NCBI GenBank assembly: GCA_017991375.1
Contig: JAGOQP010000007.1
Location: 1 to 35,709 of the forward strand
DNA length: 35,709 nucleotides
Reading direction: 5' to 3'
Source: Minisyncoccota bacterium
GTDB lineage: Bacteria; Patescibacteriota; Minisyncoccia; UBA6257; JAGOQP01
The notes beneath the pieces are model-generated. The model worked only from the letters and a program-made list of their open reading frames with translations. It made no database searches and was not told where the DNA came from. Below are positions 23,293 through 30,188 of this stretch, piece after piece (positions within the stretch are counted from its first letter, which is position 1; every line of letters starts with the position of its first letter). A program made the translations under genes and the position numbers.

Positions 23293-26200
23293 TTACAACG
23301 CAACGCGCGCGCGTATATATTCAACCATTTCGTCGACTTTTTTATCAGAAAGCTTTTTAAGCTCTTTTGGCACCGGGTGCTTTGCTCGAATATGCGCCTC
23401 TTTGACCTTTTGAATATACGTTCGGAGTAATAACTCAATCCATCGTGGAGATATCTCTCCATCCAAAGAAACCTCCCTGAGCTCCGGCATAATGTTCGCC
23501 GCTAAATTTTTTCTTATTTTTTCCAGTTCACCTTTGTCAAACCGCACCACATCTCCAAAGCGCTCGTCCCACAACGATTGATACTTTTCTACTGATACGC
23601 GCGCCTCTAGTTCTTCATGCTCATTATGTTCATCCTCTTCCCGCGCATGCGACGCGGCTTCATAGTCAATAACTTCATAATCCGCGGACGCGGGCGGCTC
23701 GCTGGGCATTCTATTTGGCATTGGCCGTGTTGTTCTCTCCAATTGTGCGGTTTTTTCTTTCCACGCGACAACTTTTTCTTTTGCGCTCACTAGTTTTTTT
23801 GCTATACGAGCAAGCTCACTCTGACACTGAGCGTAATGCTTGAGCGCCTTTTCAAGCATTGCTTGTATTTCTTTTAACTTCTTTTTTATCACAAGCTTTT
23901 CCGATGTAAGCGTCGTCTCCTTACGCTGTTTTTCAAGTGCTCTAGCTATTTCTCTAAACGCAAGGATGTCTGAGTAGAATTTTTTCGCTTTTTCGTACAA
24001 CCCCCCATATTGCGCTTCGATATCTTCGAGACGTTCGCGATAAGGAGCCGAAATGCGCTCAATGCGCGCAAACGCCCGATACGCGATACTCTCGCACGCA
24101 TGCTGATATTGTTCTTTCTTTTTTTCTTTAACATCCAATTCGCGCATCACCGAATCTCGTTTGTGCGCTATTTCTTCCAACGCGCGTTCTCTTTTAATAC
24201 GATCTTTACGCGCGGCTGTTTTTTGTTTTTTGGTGGTCAGTGTTCCACGCTCCAATTCATCCAGTCGCGCAAGATCTTTTTTAATTCGTTTGATACTTGC
24301 GTCATACTCATCGACAGTAGCCCTAAGCACTCGCGCGCTTTTATCGTGGATAAGGCGCATCTGCGATGGAACATTTACCATCCACTGCTCAAGTTTAACA
24401 CCTGCCCGATCCCATACGCGCCCGGCAATTTCTTTCGCGCGCTCTCCTAATGTTGCAAATACCCGAGCGGCTTTTCCATGTTTTTGCTGAGGCACGTATG
24501 CTTCATGACGTGTTATCGGCGGTTCACTAGGTGGATTACTGGCTGAAGAATCAAGTTCCTCTTCTTCCTCGACAAGTGTCGTTTTTTGATCTACGGATGA
24601 TTTGGGAACGGCAGCAAAGTAGAATTCCTCATGCCATGATAAACTACCGAAGAGAGAGGGAGGTCTTATCTCCCGGTTATGATACTGTTCAGGCGTCTGC
24701 TCTACCTTTGGCTCACGTAACCGTAACCAAGAATCAAGGCTGCTTAGGTGACGATAATTCTTTTTGCCATATCTTTCTTCCGTATAAAGGTACGCGCCTC
24801 CAGCGGCCATGACAGCTGGGTTGTATCCATAGGGTTCAAATGTCCCCATGAAAGCAATGCGGTGCTGAAAACTGGGGAAATGTTCTCCGAAAGCAAGCGC
24901 GTGCTGAGAATTGGCGGGAGTAAGACCCATTCGATCCAGTGCGTCAACTACCTGCTGAGTAGTCATTCTTCTATTGAAACAAACAAGATGGATATCCGTT
25001 TCCTCGACTACTTCTCTGATAGGAAGGACTGTTGCTGGATGACTATCTATGTAGTCGTAACCACCAGCTTTAATACCATCCTCAATACTACGACCGTAGT
25101 CAACAGTAAGATGGAATACCTTATGTGTTATCTCTTTTTTTGTATCAATGGCCTCTTTGGATTGCTCGTCCATTTCGACACTCTCTCCATGTTTGAGTGA
25201 ATTAACGGGCATCTCTTTCAATTTTTCAGAAAGCTTCCACTCTGGACGGGCGACTGATTCTGATGTTTGCCCCCGATGCCTTTTGGCATCTTTAATAAGT
25301 TGTTCGGCAAAATAGAATAATCCTTGTACGTCAGAGATAGCTATTTCTGGGTTTTTTGCTTTTAAGATGTGAATAAGCTCAACCGCGTTAGTAACCTCCG
25401 GGTGTTGCCGCGCCAAAACGGTTATTCTTTCAAACAATCGCTCTCGCTCCCTCTCCACTAGGCCCGAAATGATCGAGTCGTTTTTATCACTATGAGTGAG
25501 CGCATACTCATATAAATTATGCGTATCAACATCTCTAATAACATCGTTCCCAACAGCTTCTTTAAGCCGCTCAACAAACAGCTCGTATGAATCACCACCC
25601 CCTATTTCAAAAAGAATTGTTCGCGCAATAAGCAAAAGACCCGATGGAAAATCTTTTTGTTCTAATTCAGAAGTTTCAGGAGGTGTTTTTTGAGATTCTT
25701 CTTTGGGTTGTTTCTCTTTCTGCTTTGTCGCAAGAAATTCCGTTCGGGCGGCATTGTACAACACATAGTAATCATCTGGTGAAACCGTCAGGTTAGTCAT
25801 CTGCTCAACAGCTTCTACAAATTCAGCTGTGCTTAATGCGATACCGCGTTCGTTAAGCACGCGGATACCCGCCTCAACAAAAGCGCGAGAAAGTTCTTTA
25901 TTCCCTGATCCAAAGCGAGGTCCTCGTTCTTGTGTAACAAACTCACCTCGTGTTAATTCTCGCGAGGTTTCTTCTTCTAGTTTTGGAGTGGCTAACGATT
26001 CCTCTTTTGGCTCTTTTTGTGTAGCAACCACGGGTGTTTGATCGATTTGTTGCGTGGCCTCTCTCGATTCTCGTGTATCTAGCTGCGGCTCAATTGACTT
26101 TGGTGGGTTAGATTCTAATTTTTCTTCTTCATCCTCTGGATAAGATACTATTGTTTCACCTGTATCGGACTGCTCGGGCGCCACAGCATCTTCTGTTGGC

Positions 26201-26592
26201 GTGATTCTTTCTCTTTTTCGTCCACGCCTTCTGTCTTGATCATCAACTGACTCTCCTCTTTCTTCGCTGCCCACTCTGCTCATTTCTTTTTGTGACGCAA
26301 CAACCAATGCTCTCACTCCTTCTTCAAATTCTTCGCCAGCGCTTTGCACATCAGCATGCTCTTTTGGAGTTGCTCCCTCCCGGCCTGCTTGAATGTCGTC
26401 CGCGACAACTTCCTGATGAGCATCACCCTCAAATTGTCTTAAAATCGCTTCAAGTTTTACTAACTCTTCTTGAGTAAAAGAACCCCGCTCCGCCACATCT
26501 GCCCCCGACTCAACCGAAACGCTACCTTCTTCCGTAGGAGGTATATCCAACTCATGCGATGCTCTTTTTAATTCTTCTTTCCAATCATGCAT
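23293..26592 (-). CDS. 1099-aa coiled-coil multidomain protein, unknown function
   Basis: Largest gene of the window. Residues ~1-230 are acidic, low complexity and probably disordered. Residues ~235-450 contain three similar helical blocks of ~70 residues (e.g. LSTAEFVEAVEQMTNLTVSP, YELFVERLKEAVGNDVIRDV, AVELIHILKAKNPEIAISDV), each ending in a Tyr/Phe-Ala-rich helix. Residues ~495-650 form a globular block (VFHLTVDYGRSIEDGIKAGG, then YDYIDSH, and HALAFGEHFPSFQHRIAFMG). From memory it resembles a small hypothetical domain common in Patescibacteria. Residues ~730-960 are a long coiled coil. A charged C-terminus follows. No signal peptide or membrane segment. A scaffold-like intracellular protein is inferred. 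Confidence 0.75.
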   Translation of the reverse strand: MHDWKEELKRASHELDIPPTEEGSVSVESGADVAERGSFTQEELVKLEAILRQFEGDAHQEVVADDIQAGREGATPKEHADVQSAGEEFEEGVRALVVASQKEMSRVGSEERGESVDDQDRRRGRKRERITPTEDAVAPEQSDTGETIVSYPEDEEEKLESNPPKSIEPQLDTRESREATQQIDQTPVVATQKEPKEESLATPKLEEETSRELTRGEFVTQERGPRFGSGNKELSRAFVEAGIRVLNERGIALSTAEFVEAVEQMTNLTVSPDDYYVLYNAARTEFLATKQKEKQPKEESQKTPPETSELEQKDFPSGLLLIARTILFEIGGGDSYELFVERLKEAVGNDVIRDVDTHNLYEYALTHSDKNDSIISGLVERERERLFERITVLARQHPEVTNAVELIHILKAKNPEIAISDVQGLFYFAEQLIKDAKRHRGQTSESVARPEWKLSEKLKEMPVNSLKHGESVEMDEQSKEAIDTKKEITHKVFHLTVDYGRSIEDGIKAGGYDYIDSHPATVLPIREVVEETDIHLVCFNRRMTTQQVVDALDRMGLTPANSQHALAFGEHFPSFQHRIAFMGTFEPYGYNPAVMAAGGAYLYTEERYGKKNYRHLSSLDSWLRLREPKVEQTPEQYHNREIRPPSLFGSLSWHEEFYFAAVPKSSVDQKTTLVEEEEELDSSASNPPSEPPITRHEAYVPQQKHGKAARVFATLGERAKEIAGRVWDRAGVKLEQWMVNVPSQMRLIHDKSARVLRATVDEYDASIKRIKKDLARLDELERGTLTTKKQKTAARKDRIKRERALEEIAHKRDSVMRELDVKEKKKEQYQHACESIAYRAFARIERISAPYRERLEDIEAQYGGLYEKAKKFYSDILAFREIARALEKQRKETTLTSEKLVIKKKLKEIQAMLEKALKHYAQCQSELARIAKKLVSAKEKVVAWKEKTAQLERTTRPMPNRMPSEPPASADYEVIDYEAASHAREEDEHNEHEELEARVSVEKYQSLWDERFGDVVRFDKGELEKIRKNLAANIMPELREVSLDGEISPRWIELLLRTYIQKVKEAHIRAKHPVPKELKKLSDKKVDEMVEYIRARVAL

Positions 26593-26595
26593 ACA

Positions 26596-26757
26596 TTAGA
26601 TACCTATTTTTTTCTTGAGTTCTTTTATTTTCCGCTCTCTTATGCGCTCAAACACCGCCTGTATTTTTTGACGATATGTCTGTTTCAGATGTTTGTATTC
26701 TTCCTTAAACTCCTGCTCTATGTCTTTGGGAGTGGTTTTCTTTTCCTCGGTATCCAT
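26596..26757 (-). CDS. 53-aa highly charged helical protein
   Basis: Small gene, ATG at 26757 and TAA at 26596-26598. The product is almost all charged helix (DIEQEFKEEYKHLKQTYRQK, then IQAVFERIRERKIKELKKKI). It begins 12 bases after the pseudouridine synthase stop and ends three bases before the start of the 1099-aa gene. That spacing, and uninterrupted coding-like composition, support a real gene. Its function is unknown; it may be a partner of the large coiled-coil protein. Confidence 0.65.
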   Translation of the reverse strand: MDTEEKKTTPKDIEQEFKEEYKHLKQTYRQKIQAVFERIRERKIKELKKKIGI

Positions 26758-26769
26758 AGGTACAGTATG

Positions 26770-27462
26770 TCATTTTTTTATAAAAGCTTCAAAATCGTCT
26801 GGGATAGGTGCCTCTACGGTGACCATAACCCCTTCTTTTGTTTTAAACGTCAACGCGCGGGCGTGAAGCATACACCGTAGAGCGCGACGAGCATTATTCT
26901 TCCCCCCATAGAGCGGATCTCCGATGATAGGCGTGTGTATAAAAGCAAGATGAACTCGTATTTGATGCGTCCTTCCGGTCCGCGGTCGCGCCTCAACAAA
27001 CGCGTATTCTTCTCCGTCTCTTTTTATAATTCGCATAACCCGATAATCGGTAATCGCTTCTTTAATCATTTTTGTGCCATGAACGCTCCGTTTAGTCGTC
27101 CCCACTTTAAGACCAATGGGCTTGTCTATTGTTCCCTCGCGTTGAACGGGAACTCCATGAATAATTGCCCAATATGTTTTTTGTATTTCTCTTGTTGCAA
27201 AAAGATTTTTAAGATACAAAAAATATTCTTGGGTGAGCGCGACAAGCATAATTCCCGATGTTTCTTTATCTAACCGATGGACGATACCGGGACGATGAGT
27301 AGTATCATCTCCCACTCTTTGTATTTGAGGAAAATGACTAAGAGCCCATGAGACAACCGTCGGTTCTTTTGAGTGTATATAATCGGCAGCATGCACCAGC
27401 AACCCCGCGGGCTTGTTTATCGCGATATAATTTTTACACTGATAAATAATAGATGGAATCAT
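26770..27462 (-). CDS. RluA/RluD-family RNA pseudouridine synthase
   Basis: A 230-aa enzyme isomerising specific uridines in RNA to pseudouridine. The family signature GIVHRLDKETSGIMLVAL holds the catalytic Asp. AINKPAGLLVH, EARPRTGRTHQIRVHL and GDPLYGG are the other conserved segments. There is no N-terminal S4 domain, so it is shorter than RluD. ATG 27462 is preferred over a TTG at 27471. It is the first gene of an apparent operon leading into the 53-aa and 1099-aa genes. The rRNA or tRNA target cannot be told. Confidence 0.92.
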   Translation of the reverse strand: MIPSIIYQCKNYIAINKPAGLLVHAADYIHSKEPTVVSWALSHFPQIQRVGDDTTHRPGIVHRLDKETSGIMLVALTQEYFLYLKNLFATREIQKTYWAIIHGVPVQREGTIDKPIGLKVGTTKRSVHGTKMIKEAITDYRVMRIIKRDGEEYAFVEARPRTGRTHQIRVHLAFIHTPIIGDPLYGGKNNARRALRCMLHARALTFKTKEGVMVTVEAPIPDDFEAFIKK

Positions 27463-27515
27463 AGCAATCAACCAACAACTTACAACTTACAACAAATAAC
27501 AAAAAGGAACAACTC

Positions 27516-27908
27516 TTAAGAAATGTCGTCTTGTATAACAAATAAAGAAGTATAATCTATAAAAAGAGGGGCGACACGTTGTGTCGCCCCTTTCGTAGTG
27601 TGCTGCTGATGGAGTTCACTAGGGCTTCGGTCAATCGCCCCAAGGACGATGACAAAGCCCACCACCGCAACTCCAATCCAAAAAACCGTGTGAGCACCCC
27701 GACGACTCACACACGCGAGCAGGACACCGACGAGCATGATTCCTGCTCCCACCGCGACCACAGGAAGCCAAACAGCCAGTCCACCAAGACCCCCTACCAT
27801 CAGGAGGATCGGGATTGCCATCTTCTCTCCCAAGACGATGGCTTTTACCGCATCCCCGAAACCGAGAAGCAAACACAGGGAACCAAACACTCCAAAGATG
27901 TATTCCAT
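27516..27908 (-). CDS. Small multi-span membrane protein, unknown function
   Basis: A 130-aa protein with about four hydrophobic segments (YIFGVFGSLCLLLGFGDAV; IPILLMVGGLGGLAVWLPVV; GAGIMLVGVLLACV; VFWIGVAVVGFVIVLGAI). ATG 27908 has a strong GGGAGG site located at the stop codon of the upstream gene. The intrinsic terminator at 27561-27590 lies inside the reading frame, 40-50 bases before the stop codon. Either the true C-terminus ends earlier through a frameshift, or most transcripts lack a stop. A +2 frame would end with TGA near 27631, before the terminator. Confidence 0.6.
   Translation of the reverse strand: MEYIFGVFGSLCLLLGFGDAVKAIVLGEKMAIPILLMVGGLGGLAVWLPVVAVGAGIMLVGVLLACVSRRGAHTVFWIGVAVVGFVIVLGAIDRSPSELHQQHTTKGATQRVAPLFIDYTSLFVIQDDIS
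27561..27590 (-). terminator. Intrinsic terminator inside the end of a reading frame
   Basis: GGGGCGACAC-AAC-GTGTCGCCCC (27568-27590) followed on the minus strand by TCTTTTT. It is a perfect 10-bp stem, one of the strongest terminators in the window. Confidence 0.88.
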
Positions 27909-27918
27909 CTCCGCCTCC

Positions 27919-28371
27919 CTACAGTACGTGGTAGTACGCCTCGTTAGGTCGCTTGCCAAGCTGCACCTTTGCAAGATGCAGCTTCACTCGAGAATCTCCC
28001 TCGCCGTCGATTGGGCAGAAGACGATACCAACGTTCTCCACCTCCGGCCCAAGACACGCGATCGTCCATCCGCCGGTTGTGTAGATGAGAAACGTTTCGT
28101 CTTCCAAGATAATCATCCCAAAAACACCGGGGATCGGACAAACCGCAACTGCTTCGTTTGCCGAACTCATTACCCAGTAAGGAAGATCTACTGGGTTTCC
28201 AAAGACAGTTGGTCTGGTTGGCCACACATCTTCGAGCCCCCCTGGAGACGGCACGAGGGAAAGATTGGGGCTCTTTCCATCTGCTGTCCCAGCCAGTGCG
28301 GTTGAGACCTCTTCAAGAAAAGTCTCAACGCGTTCATCAAGTATGAATGGCTTTCTTTGGAACGAAACCAT
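27919..28371 (-). CDS. 150-aa protein of unknown function
   Basis: Soluble protein from ATG 28371, preceded by GGAGGATAAC, a near-ideal ribosome binding site. The start is followed by a short helix (DERVETFLEEVSTALAG) and then beta-like segments (LPYWVMSSANEAVAVCPIPG; FGMIILEDETFLIYTTGGWT; VENVGIVFCPIDG). I cannot name a family. It is the first gene of a two-gene unit with its own promoter and terminator. A sampled line counts 60% G+C, so it matches the other GC-rich accessory genes. Confidence 0.65.
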   Translation of the reverse strand: MVSFQRKPFILDERVETFLEEVSTALAGTADGKSPNLSLVPSPGGLEDVWPTRPTVFGNPVDLPYWVMSSANEAVAVCPIPGVFGMIILEDETFLIYTTGGWTIACLGPEVENVGIVFCPIDGEGDSRVKLHLAKVQLGKRPNEAYYHVL

Positions 28372-28414
28372 GTTATCCTCCTCCCTTATTTTCGTCTTTT
28401 TAGTGTGCGGGATT

Positions 28415-28443
28415 ACACTATCACATATCAAATCATTTGTCAA
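28415..28443 (-). promoter_or_regulatory. Promoter of the 150-aa/130-aa gene pair
   Basis: On the minus strand TTGACA (28438-28443), 17 bases, TAGTGT (28415-28420). Predicted start is near 28408, a ~37-base leader. Confidence 0.7.
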
Positions 28444-28490
28444 TAATAACCTTTTTGGTTAAAAACATCCCCCTTCTTGCAAATACTAGC

Positions 28491-28543
28491 TAACCGCTAT
28501 AAAATAACTTTCTGTTACTATTGAGTAACGCCATATACGGTTA
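28491..28543. repeat. Nested inverted repeats
   Basis: Outer TAACCG/CGGTTA (28491-28496 with 28538-28543) encloses GTTACT/AGTAAC (28514-28519 with 28524-28529). They lie between the promoter of the minus-strand pair and tRNA-Ile. No gene is seen from 28444 to 28772. Confidence 0.4.
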
Positions 28544-28595
28544 AAGATGAAGGTAGGAAAGTTACACGTGGAACGATAAATGTGGAATGAGCAAG

Positions 28596-28660
28596 GTTGG
28601 TTGTCTGCCTATGGCAGATCCTGAGCTTGTCAAAGGGTTAGTTGTTTGTTGTTGGTTGTT
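28596..28660 (+). repeat. Dispersed composite intergenic repeat, copy B
   Basis: GGTTGTCTGCC(TAT)GGCAGA hairpin (28604-28618), then CCTGAG, TTGTCAAAGGG and a GTTAGTTGTTTGTTG tract. It has the same order of parts as the minus-strand copy at 7760-7830. Confidence 0.6.
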
Positions 28661-28672
28661 AGTTGTGAGTTA

Positions 28673-28703
28673 CTTTGCGTGTGTAGTTTCCGCCAGAGGC
28701 GGA
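28673..28703 (+). pseudogene. tRNA-Ile 5'-end fragment joined to a palindrome
   Basis: TTGCGTGTGTAGTT repeats the first bases of the intact tRNA-Ile about 95 bases downstream. It is followed at the D arm by TTTCCGCCAGAGGCGGA, a palindrome nearly identical to 20365-20381. Confidence 0.45.
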
Positions 28704-28772
28704 GTAGCGCGTGCGCGTCTAGGTGGTTAGTAGCACATTATCAGTTGTTTGTTATTAGTGGTTAGTCAACTT

Positions 28773-28844
28773 GCGTGTGTAGTTCAGTGGTAGAACGCTG
28801 TCCTGATAAGACAGAGGTCGAAGGTCCGATTCCTTCCACACGCA
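28773..28844 (+). tRNA. tRNA-Ile (GAT)
   Basis: 72 nt. Acceptor GCGTGTG/CACACGC, D arm GTTC-AGTGGTA-GAAC, anticodon stem CTGTC/GACAG with loop CTGATAA giving GAT, T arm AAGG-TCCGATT-CCTT, discriminator A. CCA is not encoded. Confidence 0.94.
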
Positions 28845-28874
28845 CACTTCGGCTCGCTTTGCTCGCTCAGTGCA

Positions 28875-29129
28875 AGCACAAAAAGAAATGAGACGAAGTT
28901 TCGGCTCGCTTTGCTGGTTCGACGAGCTCACTATAAATCGCTCTCGTCCGAGCTTAAAGGTGAGGGCTCATTCCTCAGAGTCGAAGATAGCACAAAAAGA
29001 AATGAGACGAAGTTTCGGCTCGCCTTGCTGGTTCGACGAGCTCATTTTTCAACTGAATTCAGAATAAACCATAAATCGCTCTCGTCCGAGTCTAAACATG
29101 AGGACTTATCCCTCAGAGTCGAAGACCGT
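28875..29129 (+). repeat. Two-copy tandem repeat between tRNA genes
   Basis: Unit 1 (28875-28988, 114 bases) and unit 2 (28989-29129) share GCACAAAAAGAAATGAGACG, GTTCGACGAGCTCA, ATAAATCGCTCTCGTCCGAG and CCTCAGAGTCGAAGA. Unit 2 has about 25 extra bases in the middle (TTTTCAACTGAATTCAGAAT). Partial units flank both ends. It is not a CRISPR: no short conserved repeat with unique spacers. Confidence 0.8.
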
Positions 29130-29140
29130 ACAAAAAATAA

Positions 29141-29212
29141 GCGCGATTAGCTCAGTGGTAGAGCACTTCATTGACATTGAAGGGGTCGCAGGTTCAATCC
29201 CTGCATCGCGCA
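29141..29212 (+). tRNA. tRNA-Val (GAC)
   Basis: 72 nt. Acceptor GCGCGAT/ATCGCGC, D arm GCTC-AGTGGTA-GAGC, anticodon stem CTTCA/TGAAG with loop TTGACAT giving GAC, T arm GCAGG-TTCAATC-CCTGC, discriminator A. CCA is not encoded. Confidence 0.95.
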
Positions 29213-29220
29213 CATATTGC

Positions 29221-29251
29221 AAAAAAATCGCCTATCTCGAGGTGATTTTTT
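29221..29251. terminator. Bidirectional terminator between tRNA-Val and the PilO-linked gene
   Basis: ATCGCC/GGTGAT stem (29227-29232 with 29241-29246), flanked by seven A on the left and six T on the right, so it can serve both converging transcripts. Confidence 0.7.
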
Positions 29252-29256
29252 CGTTA

Positions 29257-29493
29257 TTAATTCGACGACGTTGCGGTTGGTTCAATTCCCAAGGCGGGAA
29301 GTAGGTCGGTATTGAAACGAACGGATTCTGATACTCCGTCATCAACGCTTATCGCCTGATTAAGATGAGAAACTAAAAAACTAACCGAATACACGAACAC
29401 GACAATAGTGCATATCAACAGCGCTATTCCTATCGCACCAAAATAAATATCTCTAGCGTTCCGTTTGAGCGCGCTCAGATCAATTTTTTTCAT
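29257..29493 (-). CDS. Small single-span membrane protein next to pilO
   Basis: A 78-aa protein starting at ATG 29493, within the last codons of the pilO-like gene (14-base overlap). The longer frame to 29574 lies inside pilO and is rejected. One membrane helix (IYFGAIGIALLICTIVVFVY) follows a basic N-terminus. The periplasmic tail ends in FNTDLLPALGIEP. The family is not named. The overlap with pilO suggests a part in the type IV pilus machine, a role that pilP or another assembly gene fills elsewhere. Confidence 0.65.
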   Translation of the reverse strand: MKKIDLSALKRNARDIYFGAIGIALLICTIVVFVYSVSFLVSHLNQAISVDDGVSESVRFNTDLLPALGIEPTATSSN

Positions 29494-30031
29494 AAGAAAG
29501 ATCTTTATATAACACCACCCCCCTAATAAACGCGCGAATATTATCCCCGCTCTCATTTTGTGAGGTACTATCAACTACTTCTATCCTCATGGTGTAGTAC
29601 CGTTTTTCAAGAGCATATAAAAAAGAAACGACCTCGTCGCGTCGCCCGTCAAGCGTTGCCTCAAAACCAATCGAACCAAGATCATCAACAGTGCCTGGTT
29701 TTGTTTCATTGTTAAGAGACAGGTTTATACCAACGCTCTGCGTCTCCGCTAATTTTTTCATATCAGCGGAAAACGAAACTAATTCATCAGCAGAAGGAAC
29801 GAGAGCGGCAACATATGGCTCGTACTTTTTGGCATTGTCTGCGTCTTTGTTAAGTAGAGCTAAATTTTCCAACGCCTGTGATAAAAACTCTTTTTGTCCA
29901 ATAATGTTTTTTACCGCGGTAACTTGAGCAATAATATTAAGACGCAACAAAATGCCAAATATAACAAAAACAACGAGCGTTGCCGCTATACTAACACCAT
30001 TTAATATGAGCGATTTTTTAAAGTCAGTCAT
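29480..30031 (-). CDS. pilO: PilO-like type IV pilus assembly protein
   Basis: A 183-aa inner-membrane protein. One N-terminal helix (ILNGVSIAATLVVFVIFGIL) is followed by a coiled-coil stretch, then a ferredoxin-like periplasmic domain (SVGINLSLNN; SIGFEATLDGRRDEVVSFLY; YYTMRIEVVD; FIRGVVLYKDL). This is the PilO layout. PilO joins PilN in the platform that links the pilus motor to the wall. PilM and PilN genes are not in view. It is transcribed divergently from dprA. Confidence 0.75.
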   Translation of the reverse strand: MTDFKKSLILNGVSIAATLVVFVIFGILLRLNIIAQVTAVKNIIGQKEFLSQALENLALLNKDADNAKKYEPYVAALVPSADELVSFSADMKKLAETQSVGINLSLNNETKPGTVDDLGSIGFEATLDGRRDEVVSFLYALEKRYYTMRIEVVDSTSQNESGDNIRAFIRGVVLYKDLSYEKN

Positions 30032-30174
30032 GAAGATAATGAGTGAAAAGTGGAAAGCTTGCCCTGAGTGAACGAAGTGGGTCGAAGGGTGATTAGTGGT
30101 TGGTGGTTGGCGCGCAAAAAAGATTGAAAAGAGCGATAATTATCCTTTCTTTTTCTTTCTTCTTTCTATTATTG

Positions 30175-30180
30175 TATACT
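30175..30180 (+). promoter_or_regulatory. -10 element of dprA, apparently leaderless
   Basis: TATACT ends eight bases before the dprA ATG at 30189, so the predicted transcript start falls at or next to the start codon. The -35 region is a pyrimidine tract without a clear hexamer. Confidence 0.5.
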
Positions 30181-30188
30181 AGCACGTA

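Noticed and set aside
26593-26880. Plus-strand 97-codon frame over the 53-aa gene and the pseudouridine synthase end
   Set aside because: It overlaps two minus-strand coding regions that fit an operon, and it has no independent support.
28875-29129. Possible CRISPR array
   Set aside because: Only two long units with nearly identical content. No short repeat with unique spacers and no cas genes.
28870-29150. Short frames encoding repeated MRRSFGS-type peptides between the tRNAs
   Set aside because: They arise from the tandem DNA repeat and appear in two frames. No ribosome binding site or conserved feature.
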